Below are positions 38,218 through 46,726 of a stretch of 64,000 nt of DNA, one piece after another (positions within the stretch are counted from its first letter, which is position 1; each line of letters opens with the position of its first letter). Source of the DNA: a virus; IMG/VR virus record IMGVR_UViG_3300043499_000058, positions 1 to 64,000 of that record. One strand, given 5' to 3'. The position numbers were made by a program, and so were the translations under genes. Under the pieces are notes generated by a model. It saw only the letters and a list, made by a program, of their open reading frames with translations. It searched no databases and was not told where the DNA came from.

Positions 38218-40413
38218 TCACCTACCCCCTTGCGGCCCACGCCGCTGCGCTTTCTTTTGGCCTCGGAATCGCGGAGCGCCCTGCACGTTGTCAAGCTTGA
38301 CCGGCAAGTAGGGTTCCTTGTTTGCGATGCGAAGCAGTTTGTCAAGATCCGCAGTCGGGACAAGGTGGACGGTGACGCCTGCCTCGCCCTGGATGTGAAC
38401 ACCGCCACCCCGACTCGGCCGTGCTGACAATCCACGATCCAACCGCTTGAGCCGAGCTTCAGCCGTCGCCGCTGAGATGTACCGATGCGAAAACGCTGAC
38501 AATACCTCTTGCTGATCGTCGGTCGGGCCTTCGTGGAATGACAATCCAGTAGCCCGAGTCGAACGACCGAGCTTTGCAAGGAACGGGAAGCCCTTTGGCA
38601 CCCGGCGTGCATCGCCTGAAGCGATTGCTCGCCTTGTGAATTCGTCCTGAAGCTGCTGCGCCGCGATGGGGGTTCCCAAAAGCGCCGCCGTTGCCCCTGT
38701 CGCTTTCAGTCCAGTCGCCAGGTTCTTTCTGCTCCACAGCGGCACCACCGGAGGCTTAGTCGTGCCGCCGCCAGTACCCGTCCCTGTCGGTGCGCCAGGC
38801 ATGAACCATGAGAGCGGATCGATGACAACCCAATACGGGTTCGAGCGCGAGCCTGAACGTGTTTGTCCTTCGCCTGTAGCTGAAAACGCCCCGAGTCCAG
38901 AACCGACGACTGACGCCGCCGCAAGCTGCGGTGCCCGCGTTGCGAGGCCAGGGAAACGGCCCATGATGTTTTTCAGGCCAGGGATGCGCGCTGCGCCCTT
39001 CCCGAGCATTCCGACGATCCCCGCGCCGAAGATCAGCCTAGAGGCCAACGCTGCCCCGCCTACGGCCCCCACAGCCCCCGTAACGGCCGACGGGTTCTGA
39101 TCGGTAATCCAATCACCAATCCGGTTGATCTGCATGGCGATGGGCCGCAGCGCCGGGTCAGCACCGCGAGCAACTGTCAGGCCCACGTTGCGCTGAATCT
39201 GCCCAAGCTGCTGATACGCCCTTTGTCTGTTTCGCTGCTCGGCCATCTGCTTGCCAAGCTCCGCGTCTTTGGCTTTGTTGATCCCGTCAACGAATTTTTC
39301 AAGCGCCGGGATTCCACCCTGCGCCATGAGGTTGAGGAACTGCCTGAAAGATTCCTGACGGCCAAAGAGCTTCGAGGCCAATGTCAGGTTGATACCTGAC
39401 GCACCCGAGCCAGCGATAGCCGCGTCGTCGTCCAAGCCCTCGACACCGAGCGCCATCGGGTTCGAGAAGCGAGCGCCATTCGGGGCTACCGCCTGCATCA
39501 TCTTCTGAAGCACCTGAAAACCGCCAAGCGCGCGCAGTTGCGACGGGTCAGTTGGCAGACCGGCCTGCCGAAACGCTTTCATCTGATCGTCGGTCTGCGG
39601 CCGGATGATCTCGGACGCGAGCAACTGCGTCACGCCTCGACCGATGACAGCCGGTGAACCACCGGAGCGAGCCGCGAGTCCGTACACGGCCCAAATCTGC
39701 TCGGGGGTCATGCGCGATGCGGTCTGCGCGGCACCGAGTCGGCCAATGTCACGCGCGATGTCCTCACCGCGAACAGTAGGCGTCTCTTGCAGAACGCGAG
39801 CGATGATGTCACGCATACGTGCGCCCTGAGCGCCAATGTCACGCGGCGTACCGGGAGGGGTGGCACCGATGATCATTCCGGCGACACCACCGCCGAGCGC
39901 CTGCGGGTCTGCACCTTCCGCGAACATCGAGATTTCAGCCATCGTCTTTGCGTATTTGTCAAGCATGTTGAGTCCACGCTGACCACGTACGTCGTCACCG
40001 AACGATGAGTAGAAGCGGATCATGTGCTGCTGGATGTCATCGACGGCGATCCCGAATCGGTTGCTCAGGTCGATGGCGATGTCGCCAACCTGATTCAAGC
40101 CGCGCCCGAGACTTGTCAGTTTGCCGTTGGAATCGATCTCTCCCGCAAGCGCATCAATTTCACCCAGGCGGTCAAGGAACTGGCCGAGGCCACTGACAGC
40201 GGACGCTGTTGCGTACACCGTGGCCCCGGCCAGCGCGTATCTGATCGTCGTACCGACCGCGCGCATCTGCTGACCCCACAGCCCGAGGTTGCGCGTGTGC
40301 GAACGAACCTGCCGGTCGAAACCGACAAGCCCGCCGATGTTCCGCTCGATGTCAGCCCGAAGCTGCGCACCGTGCGAAGTCCAGATGAGATTAAGTCTGT
40401 AGTCAGACGACAC
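38218..40413 (-). CDS. Tape measure protein
   Basis: 731 residues from GTG 40413 (GAGG upstream). Helical N-terminus with GLWGQQMRAVGTTIRYALAG, then long Ala/Gly-rich regions with hydrophobic stretches near the middle (GAVGAVGGAALASRLIFGAG) and a basic C-terminus. It follows the frameshifted chaperone genes as expected. At roughly 1.5 angstroms per residue it predicts a tail of about 110 nm. Confidence 0.88.
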   Translation of the reverse strand: MSSDYRLNLIWTSHGAQLRADIERNIGGLVGFDRQVRSHTRNLGLWGQQMRAVGTTIRYALAGATVYATASAVSGLGQFLDRLGEIDALAGEIDSNGKLTSLGRGLNQVGDIAIDLSNRFGIAVDDIQQHMIRFYSSFGDDVRGQRGLNMLDKYAKTMAEISMFAEGADPQALGGGVAGMIIGATPPGTPRDIGAQGARMRDIIARVLQETPTVRGEDIARDIGRLGAAQTASRMTPEQIWAVYGLAARSGGSPAVIGRGVTQLLASEIIRPQTDDQMKAFRQAGLPTDPSQLRALGGFQVLQKMMQAVAPNGARFSNPMALGVEGLDDDAAIAGSGASGINLTLASKLFGRQESFRQFLNLMAQGGIPALEKFVDGINKAKDAELGKQMAEQRNRQRAYQQLGQIQRNVGLTVARGADPALRPIAMQINRIGDWITDQNPSAVTGAVGAVGGAALASRLIFGAGIVGMLGKGAARIPGLKNIMGRFPGLATRAPQLAAASVVGSGLGAFSATGEGQTRSGSRSNPYWVVIDPLSWFMPGAPTGTGTGGGTTKPPVVPLWSRKNLATGLKATGATAALLGTPIAAQQLQDEFTRRAIASGDARRVPKGFPFLAKLGRSTRATGLSFHEGPTDDQQEVLSAFSHRYISAATAEARLKRLDRGLSARPSRGGGVHIQGEAGVTVHLVPTADLDKLLRIANKEPYLPVKLDNVQGAPRFRGQKKAQRRGPQGGR

Positions 40414-40774
40414 TGAAAACCCTCGCTTCGATAGCTTCGATTACCTCAAGCGCGCCTGCTCGTTTCAGGATCAGATGTGGAGTAATTCGTTTGAGGATTT
40501 TCAGGATGTCCTCACGTCGATTGACTGCAAGCACACGCATTTCCCGAGTGCCATATGCCTTCCGGCTTTGCTTGGCGATACGGCTCTGACAAACGATTCC
40601 GTTGACGTTCAGGAAGGTTTCCAACGCGTGAATTACGTCAGACGTTTTGTCAACCTGGCCCCAGGTGATCTGGAAATGGATTCGTTCCTTTTTGTCAACC
40701 CACCACAGGATCGAGCCATCACCGTCAGTGAAGCCCGCCACGTAAGCCCATGTCATCGGTTTTGCGCTACTCAC
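40403..40774 (-). CDS. LAGLIDADG endonuclease at start of tape measure gene
   Basis: 123 residues from GTG 40774 (AAGGAG upstream, GTGA overlap). WAYVAGFTDGDG near residue 9 is the LAGLIDADG helix. It begins Met-Ser-Ser (GTG-AGT-AGC), as does the tape measure protein (GTG-TCG-TCT): same residues, all different Ser codons. It overlaps the tape measure start by 11 bases. Confidence 0.87.
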   Translation of the reverse strand: MSSAKPMTWAYVAGFTDGDGSILWWVDKKERIHFQITWGQVDKTSDVIHALETFLNVNGIVCQSRIAKQSRKAYGTREMRVLAVNRREDILKILKRITPHLILKRAGALEVIEAIEARVFSVV

Positions 40775-41636
40775 TCAGGCTCCTTGTTGTCAGCCGCCGC
40801 GTAGCGTGCATCTTGCTCCGCGATGTTTGCTTCGGGATCGGCAAAGATGGCCTCGATCTCTCTGCGCCGGTCTGACTTCTCCTCCTCTGACAACGTTGCG
40901 AGATGGGAGACATCTTCGCCGGGGCGGTAGACCTCATCCTTGAACCGATCTGCAAGCTCCTTCATCTCCTGGGGGTTGAACGGTTTGTGACAAACCTCGC
41001 AAGTGACAAGTCGTCCGTACGCTTCTGCTTCTAGCTCGTCTACACACCAAGGGTGGACGGCGGCTCGTCGCTCGTCCCAATCAATTTCAGTGTGGAGATA
41101 AGTGAGGGTGAGTTGTCCAGGGGTAGACCCGCCGGAAGGGTCATAAAGACTCCCTTTAGATGCCACCACGGTTTTCCAGAGAGAGCGTTCCAGTCGATTG
41201 TCACCAACGCTTTTTTTAGCTCGTCCAGCCTCTCGTCGTCCAACCCGTCGATGGCAGGCGAACTGAAATCGACCATGCGCTGATAGCACTCGCTCAGGTA
41301 GTTGATCTCGGTCGGCTCCAAGCCAACCTCGGGATCGAGCATCTGTTCGAGCGAATCGAACACGCGCCGTTCGTGATTGTCAGGATCGCGCAGGCAGTAG
41401 AGCAACGTGCAGACCTGCATGGTGCGATCCCGAAGATCGACGCCGTAAACGTTTTCAGGCGCAGGAATGTCTGCGGCCTGTTCGAGTGTCCACTGATACT
41501 CCTTCTCGATCAGCGGCACCATTGCGAAGCCGATGCTCGGTCTGTCAGGGAGAGTCACGTAGTCGGGCGCTTGCTGACCCATCCTGATCTTGGCGATCCG
41601 CCGACTCTCTTTCATCCTGTCAAGGATTTCACTCAC
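40771..41636 (-). CDS. Tail assembly chaperone, frameshift fusion (GT-type)
   Basis: The second chaperone frame (40771 up to about 41157) is -1 relative to gene 41040-41636, has no sensible start of its own, and overlaps it by 250 bases. A slip at AAAGGGA (41151-41157) would fuse the first 158 residues or so to SLYDPSGGSTPGQLTLTYLH and the rest, including a CEVCHKP zinc-like pair and an acidic end. The order chaperone, frameshift, tape measure is conserved in long-tailed phages. GTGA overlap into the endonuclease gene. Confidence 0.8.
41040..41636 (-). CDS. Tail assembly chaperone (G-type)
   Basis: 198 residues from GTG 41636. The helical C-terminal half (FDSLEQMLDPEVGLEPTEIN; YQRMVDFSSPAIDGLDDERL) resembles tail chaperones of myophages. 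The unshifted product ends shortly after the slippery site. It folds and delivers the tape measure during tail assembly. Confidence 0.8.
   Translation of the reverse strand: MSEILDRMKESRRIAKIRMGQQAPDYVTLPDRPSIGFAMVPLIEKEYQWTLEQAADIPAPENVYGVDLRDRTMQVCTLLYCLRDPDNHERRVFDSLEQMLDPEVGLEPTEINYLSECYQRMVDFSSPAIDGLDDERLDELKKALVTIDWNALSGKPWWHLKGVFMTLPAGLPLDNSPSLISTLKLIGTSDEPPSTLGV
41151..41157 (-). other. -1 ribosomal frameshift site AAAGGGA
   Basis: In the chaperone frame the ribosome reads CTA-AAG-GGA; sliding back one base gives AAA-GGG, the X XXY YYZ pattern of a -1 slippery heptamer. The codon after the slip (AGT) is in the frame of the extension. A second, weaker candidate is GGAAAAC about 20 bases earlier. 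Confidence 0.7.
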
Positions 41637-41970
41637 GACTCATTCCGCCCTTCTTGATTGTCTGGATGTCAGCCGCCATCTCGGGTGTAGTCGTCGTGTC
41701 CCACCCGACCGGCAGCGCGTACAAGATCCGGTTGCAACAGTGTGTCTCAGCCCGGATGACAAACTCGCTGAGTTTGCCAGAGCCACCTGAACCAAGCTCC
41801 GTCACTTCGGGGTCGAGCTTCCCGCAGAACGGACAAACAGGTGGCCCTGGCTCTGCCATGACAATCTGCTCCTCTTTCGCAAGAGTGAGCATCTGCTCAG
41901 TGGCCTCAGCGTTTCGTTCGACCGCCGCGATGAGGCGATCCATTCGGTTGTCAGTCCCGCCCTTCTTCAT
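41629..41970 (-). CDS. Tail protein with zinc knuckle
   Basis: 113 residues from ATG 41970 (GAGGGA upstream). A helical start (MDRLIAAVERNAEATEQMLT), CPFCGK near residue 46 and HCCNR later suggest a zinc site. It lies between tube and chaperones, where tail accessory proteins occur. Exact role unknown. Confidence 0.68.
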   Translation of the reverse strand: MKKGGTDNRMDRLIAAVERNAEATEQMLTLAKEEQIVMAEPGPPVCPFCGKLDPEVTELGSGGSGKLSEFVIRAETHCCNRILYALPVGWDTTTTPEMAADIQTIKKGGMSRE

Positions 41971-41972
41971 CG

Positions 41973-42365
41973 CTAGTCCCTCACGTAGCCGGGAACGGAG
42001 ATGTTGCAGTTGAGCGTCACCTGCTCCTGGCCGCTCTGGATGCGAATGAGCGTCCAGTTGCATCCCCGGTACACGTTGCGGTCGTCTCCGCGTCTTGTCA
42101 TCGACTCGAAGTCCCGCAGCGTCTTGAGACGACGCTCGTTGTTCATGCCCCTCGCCACGCCTCTTTTCAGGAGGATGGCCGAGAACGTAATCTCGTCCTC
42201 GTCTGCTCCGCGTACTGTGCGGAGGACAGGGCCATCGACGCCGAACGCTCCCTGAAAACGTACCTCCTGCCGGAACTCCTCCGTCATGTCTTGCGTTGCG
42301 GCGAAGTCCTCACCGGCAATGAAGATGCCGAGATCAGGTGCGTTGAGTGCTTCGAGCCAGGCCAC
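41973..42365 (-). CDS. Tail tube protein
   Basis: 130 residues from GTG 42365. A beta-rich protein of tube-protein size, containing VRFQGAFGVDGPVLRTVRGA, DEITFSAILLKRG and VTLNCNISVPGYV, placed directly after the sheath gene (one endonuclease intervenes). Its first residues, MAWL, are repeated by the endonuclease with other codons. It forms the inner tube of the contractile tail. Confidence 0.78.
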   Translation of the reverse strand: MAWLEALNAPDLGIFIAGEDFAATQDMTEEFRQEVRFQGAFGVDGPVLRTVRGADEDEITFSAILLKRGVARGMNNERRLKTLRDFESMTRRGDDRNVYRGCNWTLIRIQSGQEQVTLNCNISVPGYVRD

Positions 42366-42366
42366 C

Positions 42367-42795
42367 CTAGCTCACCCCCTCGAACGAACGGGTAACGCGA
42401 CCGTCCGTAATGGTTCCTTCCATGATTTCTGCCATCCTTTCTTCGATGTCCTCGACGGCCTTGATCGCCTCGTCGTTCTTGACAATCAGATACGGCAACA
42501 TCGCATAGAGCATCTTGTAGACGTTTGCCACACCATTGACAGCCAGAGCGAACGAGCCGCTATGACCCTTTTTCAAGCGATCAGGCCGATGATGGATTTC
42601 GACAGTCGCCTTGATTCCTTCGATTTCAAGGAAAGTGACAATGGCGTCAAGAACTTCTCGACGGTTCTGATAGATTTTCAGCCTACTTTGCCGCCGAATC
42701 GTTCCACGCGTCTGCCGACCAACACGGCAATCCACACAGCCTTCGCCATCGAAGAATCCAGCGACGTAAGCCCATGAGATCGGCAACCATGCCAT
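42367..42795 (-). CDS. LAGLIDADG endonuclease between sheath and tube
   Basis: 142 residues; GAGGAGG then TGACA precede the ATG. WAYVAGFFDGEG near residue 8 is the LAGLIDADG helix. It opens MAWL (ATG-GCA-TGG-TTG), like the downstream tube protein (GTG-GCC-TGG-CTC). It thus sits on the strong ribosome site that probably belonged to the tube gene. Confidence 0.88.
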   Translation of the reverse strand: MAWLPISWAYVAGFFDGEGCVDCRVGRQTRGTIRRQSRLKIYQNRREVLDAIVTFLEIEGIKATVEIHHRPDRLKKGHSGSFALAVNGVANVYKMLYAMLPYLIVKNDEAIKAVEDIEERMAEIMEGTITDGRVTRSFEGVS

Positions 42796-42813
42796 TGTCA
42801 GTTTCCTCCTCTC

Positions 42814-43932
42814 TTAGACCGGGATGACAAGCTGTGCGTCAACGAGGATCGTCTGGATGCCCCGGATGACCTCGCCCTTGTAGCTGACCGTGACAGACTT
42901 GTTGTCAGCCGACGGGATGATCGCCACACCGTAGCCAGCCGTTCCGTCAGGCTGCGTGAGTGGCTTGACCCAATTCGACCGCTCGGCAAGCAGCGCCTCG
43001 ACACCGGCCTTGAGATCGTTCCGGTTTGTCAGGGTGTTGCCGCGACGAAGGAAGTTCTGCGTTTCCGCATAGTCCCTCACGTCGATGAAAAGCTGATCCA
43101 CGATCAGCCTTGTCATCACAGCGTCGAACGTTGTGTCAGTCGTCCACGTGGTGCGAAGGTGCGCGATCTCCACGCCCCCATAGCGTCCACGCCGAAGCAT
43201 GGAGACACCGCCCTGAAGCAGAGTCTCCATGTCGTTGACGGCGACACCGGCCGTGACCTTGATCCTGAACATCGGCAAGCCGGTGGAATCGCGCTCGACA
43301 TCCGTGAAGGCAGCGAGCCTCATGGTGTCCAGATCGTCTGACAAATCGCTGTTCTTGGCGACCTCTGCTGCTACAGCCGCAGCCGCGTACGCGCCCGTAC
43401 GGAGTGTGCCGTTCTCGTCGTAGAAGCCAGGGGCAACGAGGACAGCCCGCTTGGAAGCGATGGCGGCAGCCGCCGTGATCAGGTTGGCCGACGAAGTTGC
43501 GTTCGCCATGCCGACAAAGGCCACCTGCTTGTTCTGGATCAGTTCTGCGTTTTCAGCCGAGTCCGCAAGTGCGACGAGATCGGCCTGGGTGATGGAGTCT
43601 GTCAGCCGGATACGCAAGTCCGGGTTGGCCTCTTGAATTGCCCACGCCGCCTGACGCTGCGGGAGAGTCGGCCCTGCGGCTGAGGCCGAGGCAACTGCCG
43701 TGACCTGGGGAACCCCGCGACCGAGAACGAACCTGACAAGCAGGGCCAACGGTGACGCTGGCCCAAACAACGTGTCAGCCTCCGAAGGACGCGTGATGAC
43801 AGCCGGGACGAGAATCGCCTGTGTGCCGCCCGCGTCCTTCTGCCCTTCGATCCCGATGGGGAGATAGAGCGCCTGTGAAAATCGCGGCCCGAGGCTAGTC
43901 GCGTCTTTGACTTCGGGGTACAACTGACTCAT
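42814..43932 (-). CDS. Contractile tail sheath protein
   Basis: 372 residues; AAGGAG precedes the ATG. Typical sheath features: LFGPASPLALLVRFVLGRGV, the Ala-rich PGF region (KRAVLVAPGFYDENGTLRTG), and the C-terminal domain VMTRLIVDQLFIDVRDYAET followed by VKPLTQPDGTAGYGV. It is compact compared with T4 gp18. This is the key evidence for a myovirus. Confidence 0.9.
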   Translation of the reverse strand: MSQLYPEVKDATSLGPRFSQALYLPIGIEGQKDAGGTQAILVPAVITRPSEADTLFGPASPLALLVRFVLGRGVPQVTAVASASAAGPTLPQRQAAWAIQEANPDLRIRLTDSITQADLVALADSAENAELIQNKQVAFVGMANATSSANLITAAAAIASKRAVLVAPGFYDENGTLRTGAYAAAAVAAEVAKNSDLSDDLDTMRLAAFTDVERDSTGLPMFRIKVTAGVAVNDMETLLQGGVSMLRRGRYGGVEIAHLRTTWTTDTTFDAVMTRLIVDQLFIDVRDYAETQNFLRRGNTLTNRNDLKAGVEALLAERSNWVKPLTQPDGTAGYGVAIIPSADNKSVTVSYKGEVIRGIQTILVDAQLVIPV

Positions 43933-43952
43933 GCTTTTTCACTCCTTCCGTG

Positions 43953-44576
43953 CTATATGGTTATTTCAAGAGTTTCATCGATTGTCAATCCCGGTTCCTG
44001 TTCCACACCGTCGATGAACTCGATGGGCGTTTTCTTTGTGCGAGAGTAGACCCGCACTCGAAGCTCCGCGTCAATGATCCTGAAAACAGGAAGATCGTTG
44101 ATACGGTCTACCACGTGTTGACCACCTGAAAAAGAGAGAATTTCCACTCCGTCTGTCACCGCCATGCAGCGTTCGCGGGCCGACGGGCCGTTGAACAGGC
44201 GATCAAGGTCTTGGCGAGCTTCGAGTCTAGCAGAGGAACCGCCTGACTCCACACTTGCCCACACGCCTACGTTGATGTCTACTTCATGACAATGAGCCTC
44301 CCATTCCTCTACGGTACCTGCGATTTCATCGAACGCTTGATTCACTACGTTGTCACCAAACCCAAAGAACATCTGGCGCGGATCATCGATCTCGAAGTGG
44401 ATGATCGTTGACTTGAATGGCATCTTTTTGGCGAGCGCGTCAGCGGGCGGGTACTCCATGATGACCTCGTACACCTGGGGCGTGTCGGTGACAAGATCGC
44501 CCATCTCACCAAGGATGTAGTCCCGCAGCGACTCAGCGAGTGATGTGGCCCACTTGTCAGGATTGAAAGTTGTCAT
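43953..44576 (-). CDS. Head-tail connector or tail terminator protein
   Basis: 207 residues from ATG 44576 (GAGGAC; ATGA overlap). Alpha/beta with KSTIIHFEIDDPRQMFFGFG and later RLFNGPSARERCMAVTDGVE. Its place before the sheath is that of tail completion proteins. The assignment is positional. Confidence 0.65.
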   Translation of the reverse strand: MTTFNPDKWATSLAESLRDYILGEMGDLVTDTPQVYEVIMEYPPADALAKKMPFKSTIIHFEIDDPRQMFFGFGDNVVNQAFDEIAGTVEEWEAHCHEVDINVGVWASVESGGSSARLEARQDLDRLFNGPSARERCMAVTDGVEILSFSGGQHVVDRINDLPVFRIIDAELRVRVYSRTKKTPIEFIDGVEQEPGLTIDETLEITI

Positions 44577-45184
44577 CGTGTCGTCCTCAGTAGACCTTGA
44601 CGTGCGGCCCACCGATGCTGACTTGGAATCCGAGGCCGAGCCGATGTGGTTCGCACATGGCTTGTCATCGGCGCGGCTAGGAGTGTGCTGCCCTGCATAC
44701 GTGCGGAGAAGCTGCGGAACCGACCCTTATTGTCACGCAGACTCCCAAACGTTTCAGACATGATCCTCTCAGCGAAGCGCGTACGCTGGATGAACCGAAG
44801 GGTTGCGACCCCTGACATTCGCAAGATGGGTCGGCGCACTCCTCCACCACCCGCGACGATTCCGTGTTCGACCATCCAAGCCCCCCGCTCCTCATTGAAA
44901 ACCTCCCACGCTCCGGGTGACACTCTCCGCACGCGCCAGCCTCGTCCTGACGCTCCGGTGATCCGCCTGACAGGGATCGTGCCAGCGCGTCCACCGGGAG
45001 CTTGAGCGCCCCGATAGTACCGCATTGCGTAGCCCTGCGTCGTGTGAGCCATGAGCCTCGCCGCCAGACCCATCACGTCTGAAAACTCTTTGCTACCCGT
45101 ACGCATCGAACGGATCAGCGTGTCGATTTCATCGAACGTCTGCCGACTGATTCCGTAGCCCTGTGGGATGACATATCTAGCCAA
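44573..45184 (-). CDS. Neck/tail completion protein, basic
   Basis: 203 residues from TTG 45184 (no strong ribosome site; overlap of 8 bases). The protein is Arg-rich with ERGAWMVEHGIVAGGGGVRR and RTRFAERIMSETFGSLRDNK; the pattern resembles neck proteins of actinophages (HK97 gp10-type). Assigned by position. Confidence 0.62.
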   Translation of the reverse strand: MARYVIPQGYGISRQTFDEIDTLIRSMRTGSKEFSDVMGLAARLMAHTTQGYAMRYYRGAQAPGGRAGTIPVRRITGASGRGWRVRRVSPGAWEVFNEERGAWMVEHGIVAGGGGVRRPILRMSGVATLRFIQRTRFAERIMSETFGSLRDNKGRFRSFSARMQGSTLLAAPMTSHVRTTSARPRIPSQHRWAARQGLLRTTR

Positions 45185-46028
45185 CGTTGCGCTCTGTTTT
45201 CACCAAACGCAGGCCGACTTCCCAATGGTGCGGGCCACCACCACTCGGGTCAGGGATCTTATTGCCACTGACAACGATATACCTGCGTCCGTCGTAACGA
45301 ACGTAGTCCTCACCGCCCATCGACCAGCTAAAGAAATCCAGATCGACACCGTTCCATGACAACGGGAAGATACCAAGGTGATCGTCCATTTCGACTTCAC
45401 CGAATAGCTGTTGCGCATACTCGGCTGTCAGGCGGCGCACCGCGCCTGCCTGCACCGGCTGGATGAATGCTTTTACCGGCAGACTGACAAGCACCGTGGG
45501 GATGAGTCCCTGTTCGTTGCACATCGGCGGCGGCGCAACCGGCGCAGGCCCGACAACATTCGGCAAGTTGTTTTCATTCACCGGCGGCACAATGTCTGCC
45601 CACTGACCGATTTGCACCAGCGCGCCATCATTGAGACTGCGATACAGGCGAATGCTTGTCACCGGGTCAGGCGGGAAGTCGGCCGCATGGAACTCCTCAA
45701 AGATAACCGACACGATCTCGTTGAGCGTGATCAGCGGTGCTGAAAACGTAGTCAGCTTATCGAACACCGCATGGCCTGGGATCTCCCATCGGTACCCGAC
45801 CACATACCTGACAGAGCCAGTGACATTGCCACCACCGCTTGCGACGGCCGCGAAGGGCACATCCCCCGGCTCGTACGCGACCTCGACTGGCTGATGCCAT
45901 TTCAGGTTGCGATATCCGAGCGATGTCAGGCAGGGACAAGGTGTCCCGGCACCTTCGCGGTGGTATTCCGCGTCAGAGCCGTTTACTGACAACAGGGCGT
46001 TGAACCTAGCGATGTTACTCATTTTCAC
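45177..46028 (-). CDS. Head-closure protein with inserted FN3-like domain
   Basis: 283 residues from GTG 46028. The ends look like an actinophage head-closure protein: GTPCPCLTSLGYRNLKWHQ and, far downstream, CNEQGLIPTVLVSLPVKAF. Between the CPC and CNE parts lie about 130 residues with FN3-like beta features (VRYVVGYRWEIPGHAVFD; TSIRLYRSLNDGALVQIGQW). The C-terminus is beta-rich. The insertion splits what is normally a short loop. Confidence 0.68.
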   Translation of the reverse strand: MKMSNIARFNALLSVNGSDAEYHREGAGTPCPCLTSLGYRNLKWHQPVEVAYEPGDVPFAAVASGGGNVTGSVRYVVGYRWEIPGHAVFDKLTTFSAPLITLNEIVSVIFEEFHAADFPPDPVTSIRLYRSLNDGALVQIGQWADIVPPVNENNLPNVVGPAPVAPPPMCNEQGLIPTVLVSLPVKAFIQPVQAGAVRRLTAEYAQQLFGEVEMDDHLGIFPLSWNGVDLDFFSWSMGGEDYVRYDGRRYIVVSGNKIPDPSGGGPHHWEVGLRLVKTERNVG

Positions 46029-46726
46029 TCATAGCTGATCGTGATAGCCGTCCGTGAGTGATCCCAGGAGATCGTTGAGATGCTGCCCATGCCGGTCGGG
46101 TCGATGTCAGGCAACACGAAGATGTAGGAATTGGTGATCCCGAGAAGCCGGTTCGCTTCCTTTGTCAGATAGTCGATCAGGTCGTCCAGACTCGTCTTGG
46201 CGCTTGAATCGGACTTCTGACTGACAAGCCCCGCTGTGTAGCTCTCGCCAGCGGACGCACTCAAGAGGAAAGTCTGGATTGAGGTACGCGCCAGCGCCAT
46301 AAGGGTCAACCCCTCCATGTGTCGCCAGCTAACGCTACCTGACAATGCATCGTACGGATCTTCCAGCCCGAGCAGGGTGGCAACAAGAAACTCTGTCTCC
46401 TGCACGACGATAGCCTCGTTCAGCGTTGCATCTCGTTGAAGCACCCTTGTCATGATCTCATGGACGAGAGTGCGCGTACCACCCTGAAGCGCGGCGGACG
46501 GCTCGCCAATGATCCCGGCCGCTGTTTCCCAGGCGATTGAAAACCACTTGTCAACGGCCGTGGCCAACGAAGTCGTGTATCGAGTGATGTAGGACGGGTA
46601 GTCGCCAATCTCGGTGACAACTTCAATCTCGGCGTACGGGCCTTCCTCGGCTGCGCTTTCATAGATGTGCAGCTTGGCAATGTCAGGATCGCCCGGTGGT
46701 ACAAAGTCAAGTCTAACTTTCGCCAT
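46025..46726 (-). CDS. Head-tail connector with N-terminal FN3-like domain
   Basis: 233 residues. Residues 1-85 read as one FN3-type unit (IAKLHIYESAAEEGPYAEIE ... WFSIAWETAAGIIGEPS). Residues 90-233 are helical, like gp6-type connectors (RDATLNEAIVVQETEFLVAT). It overlaps the repeat protein gene by 14 bases. The connector call is positional. Confidence 0.65.
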   Translation of the reverse strand: MAKVRLDFVPPGDPDIAKLHIYESAAEEGPYAEIEVVTEIGDYPSYITRYTTSLATAVDKWFSIAWETAAGIIGEPSAALQGGTRTLVHEIMTRVLQRDATLNEAIVVQETEFLVATLLGLEDPYDALSGSVSWRHMEGLTLMALARTSIQTFLLSASAGESYTAGLVSQKSDSSAKTSLDDLIDYLTKEANRLLGITNSYIFVLPDIDPTGMGSISTISWDHSRTAITISYE

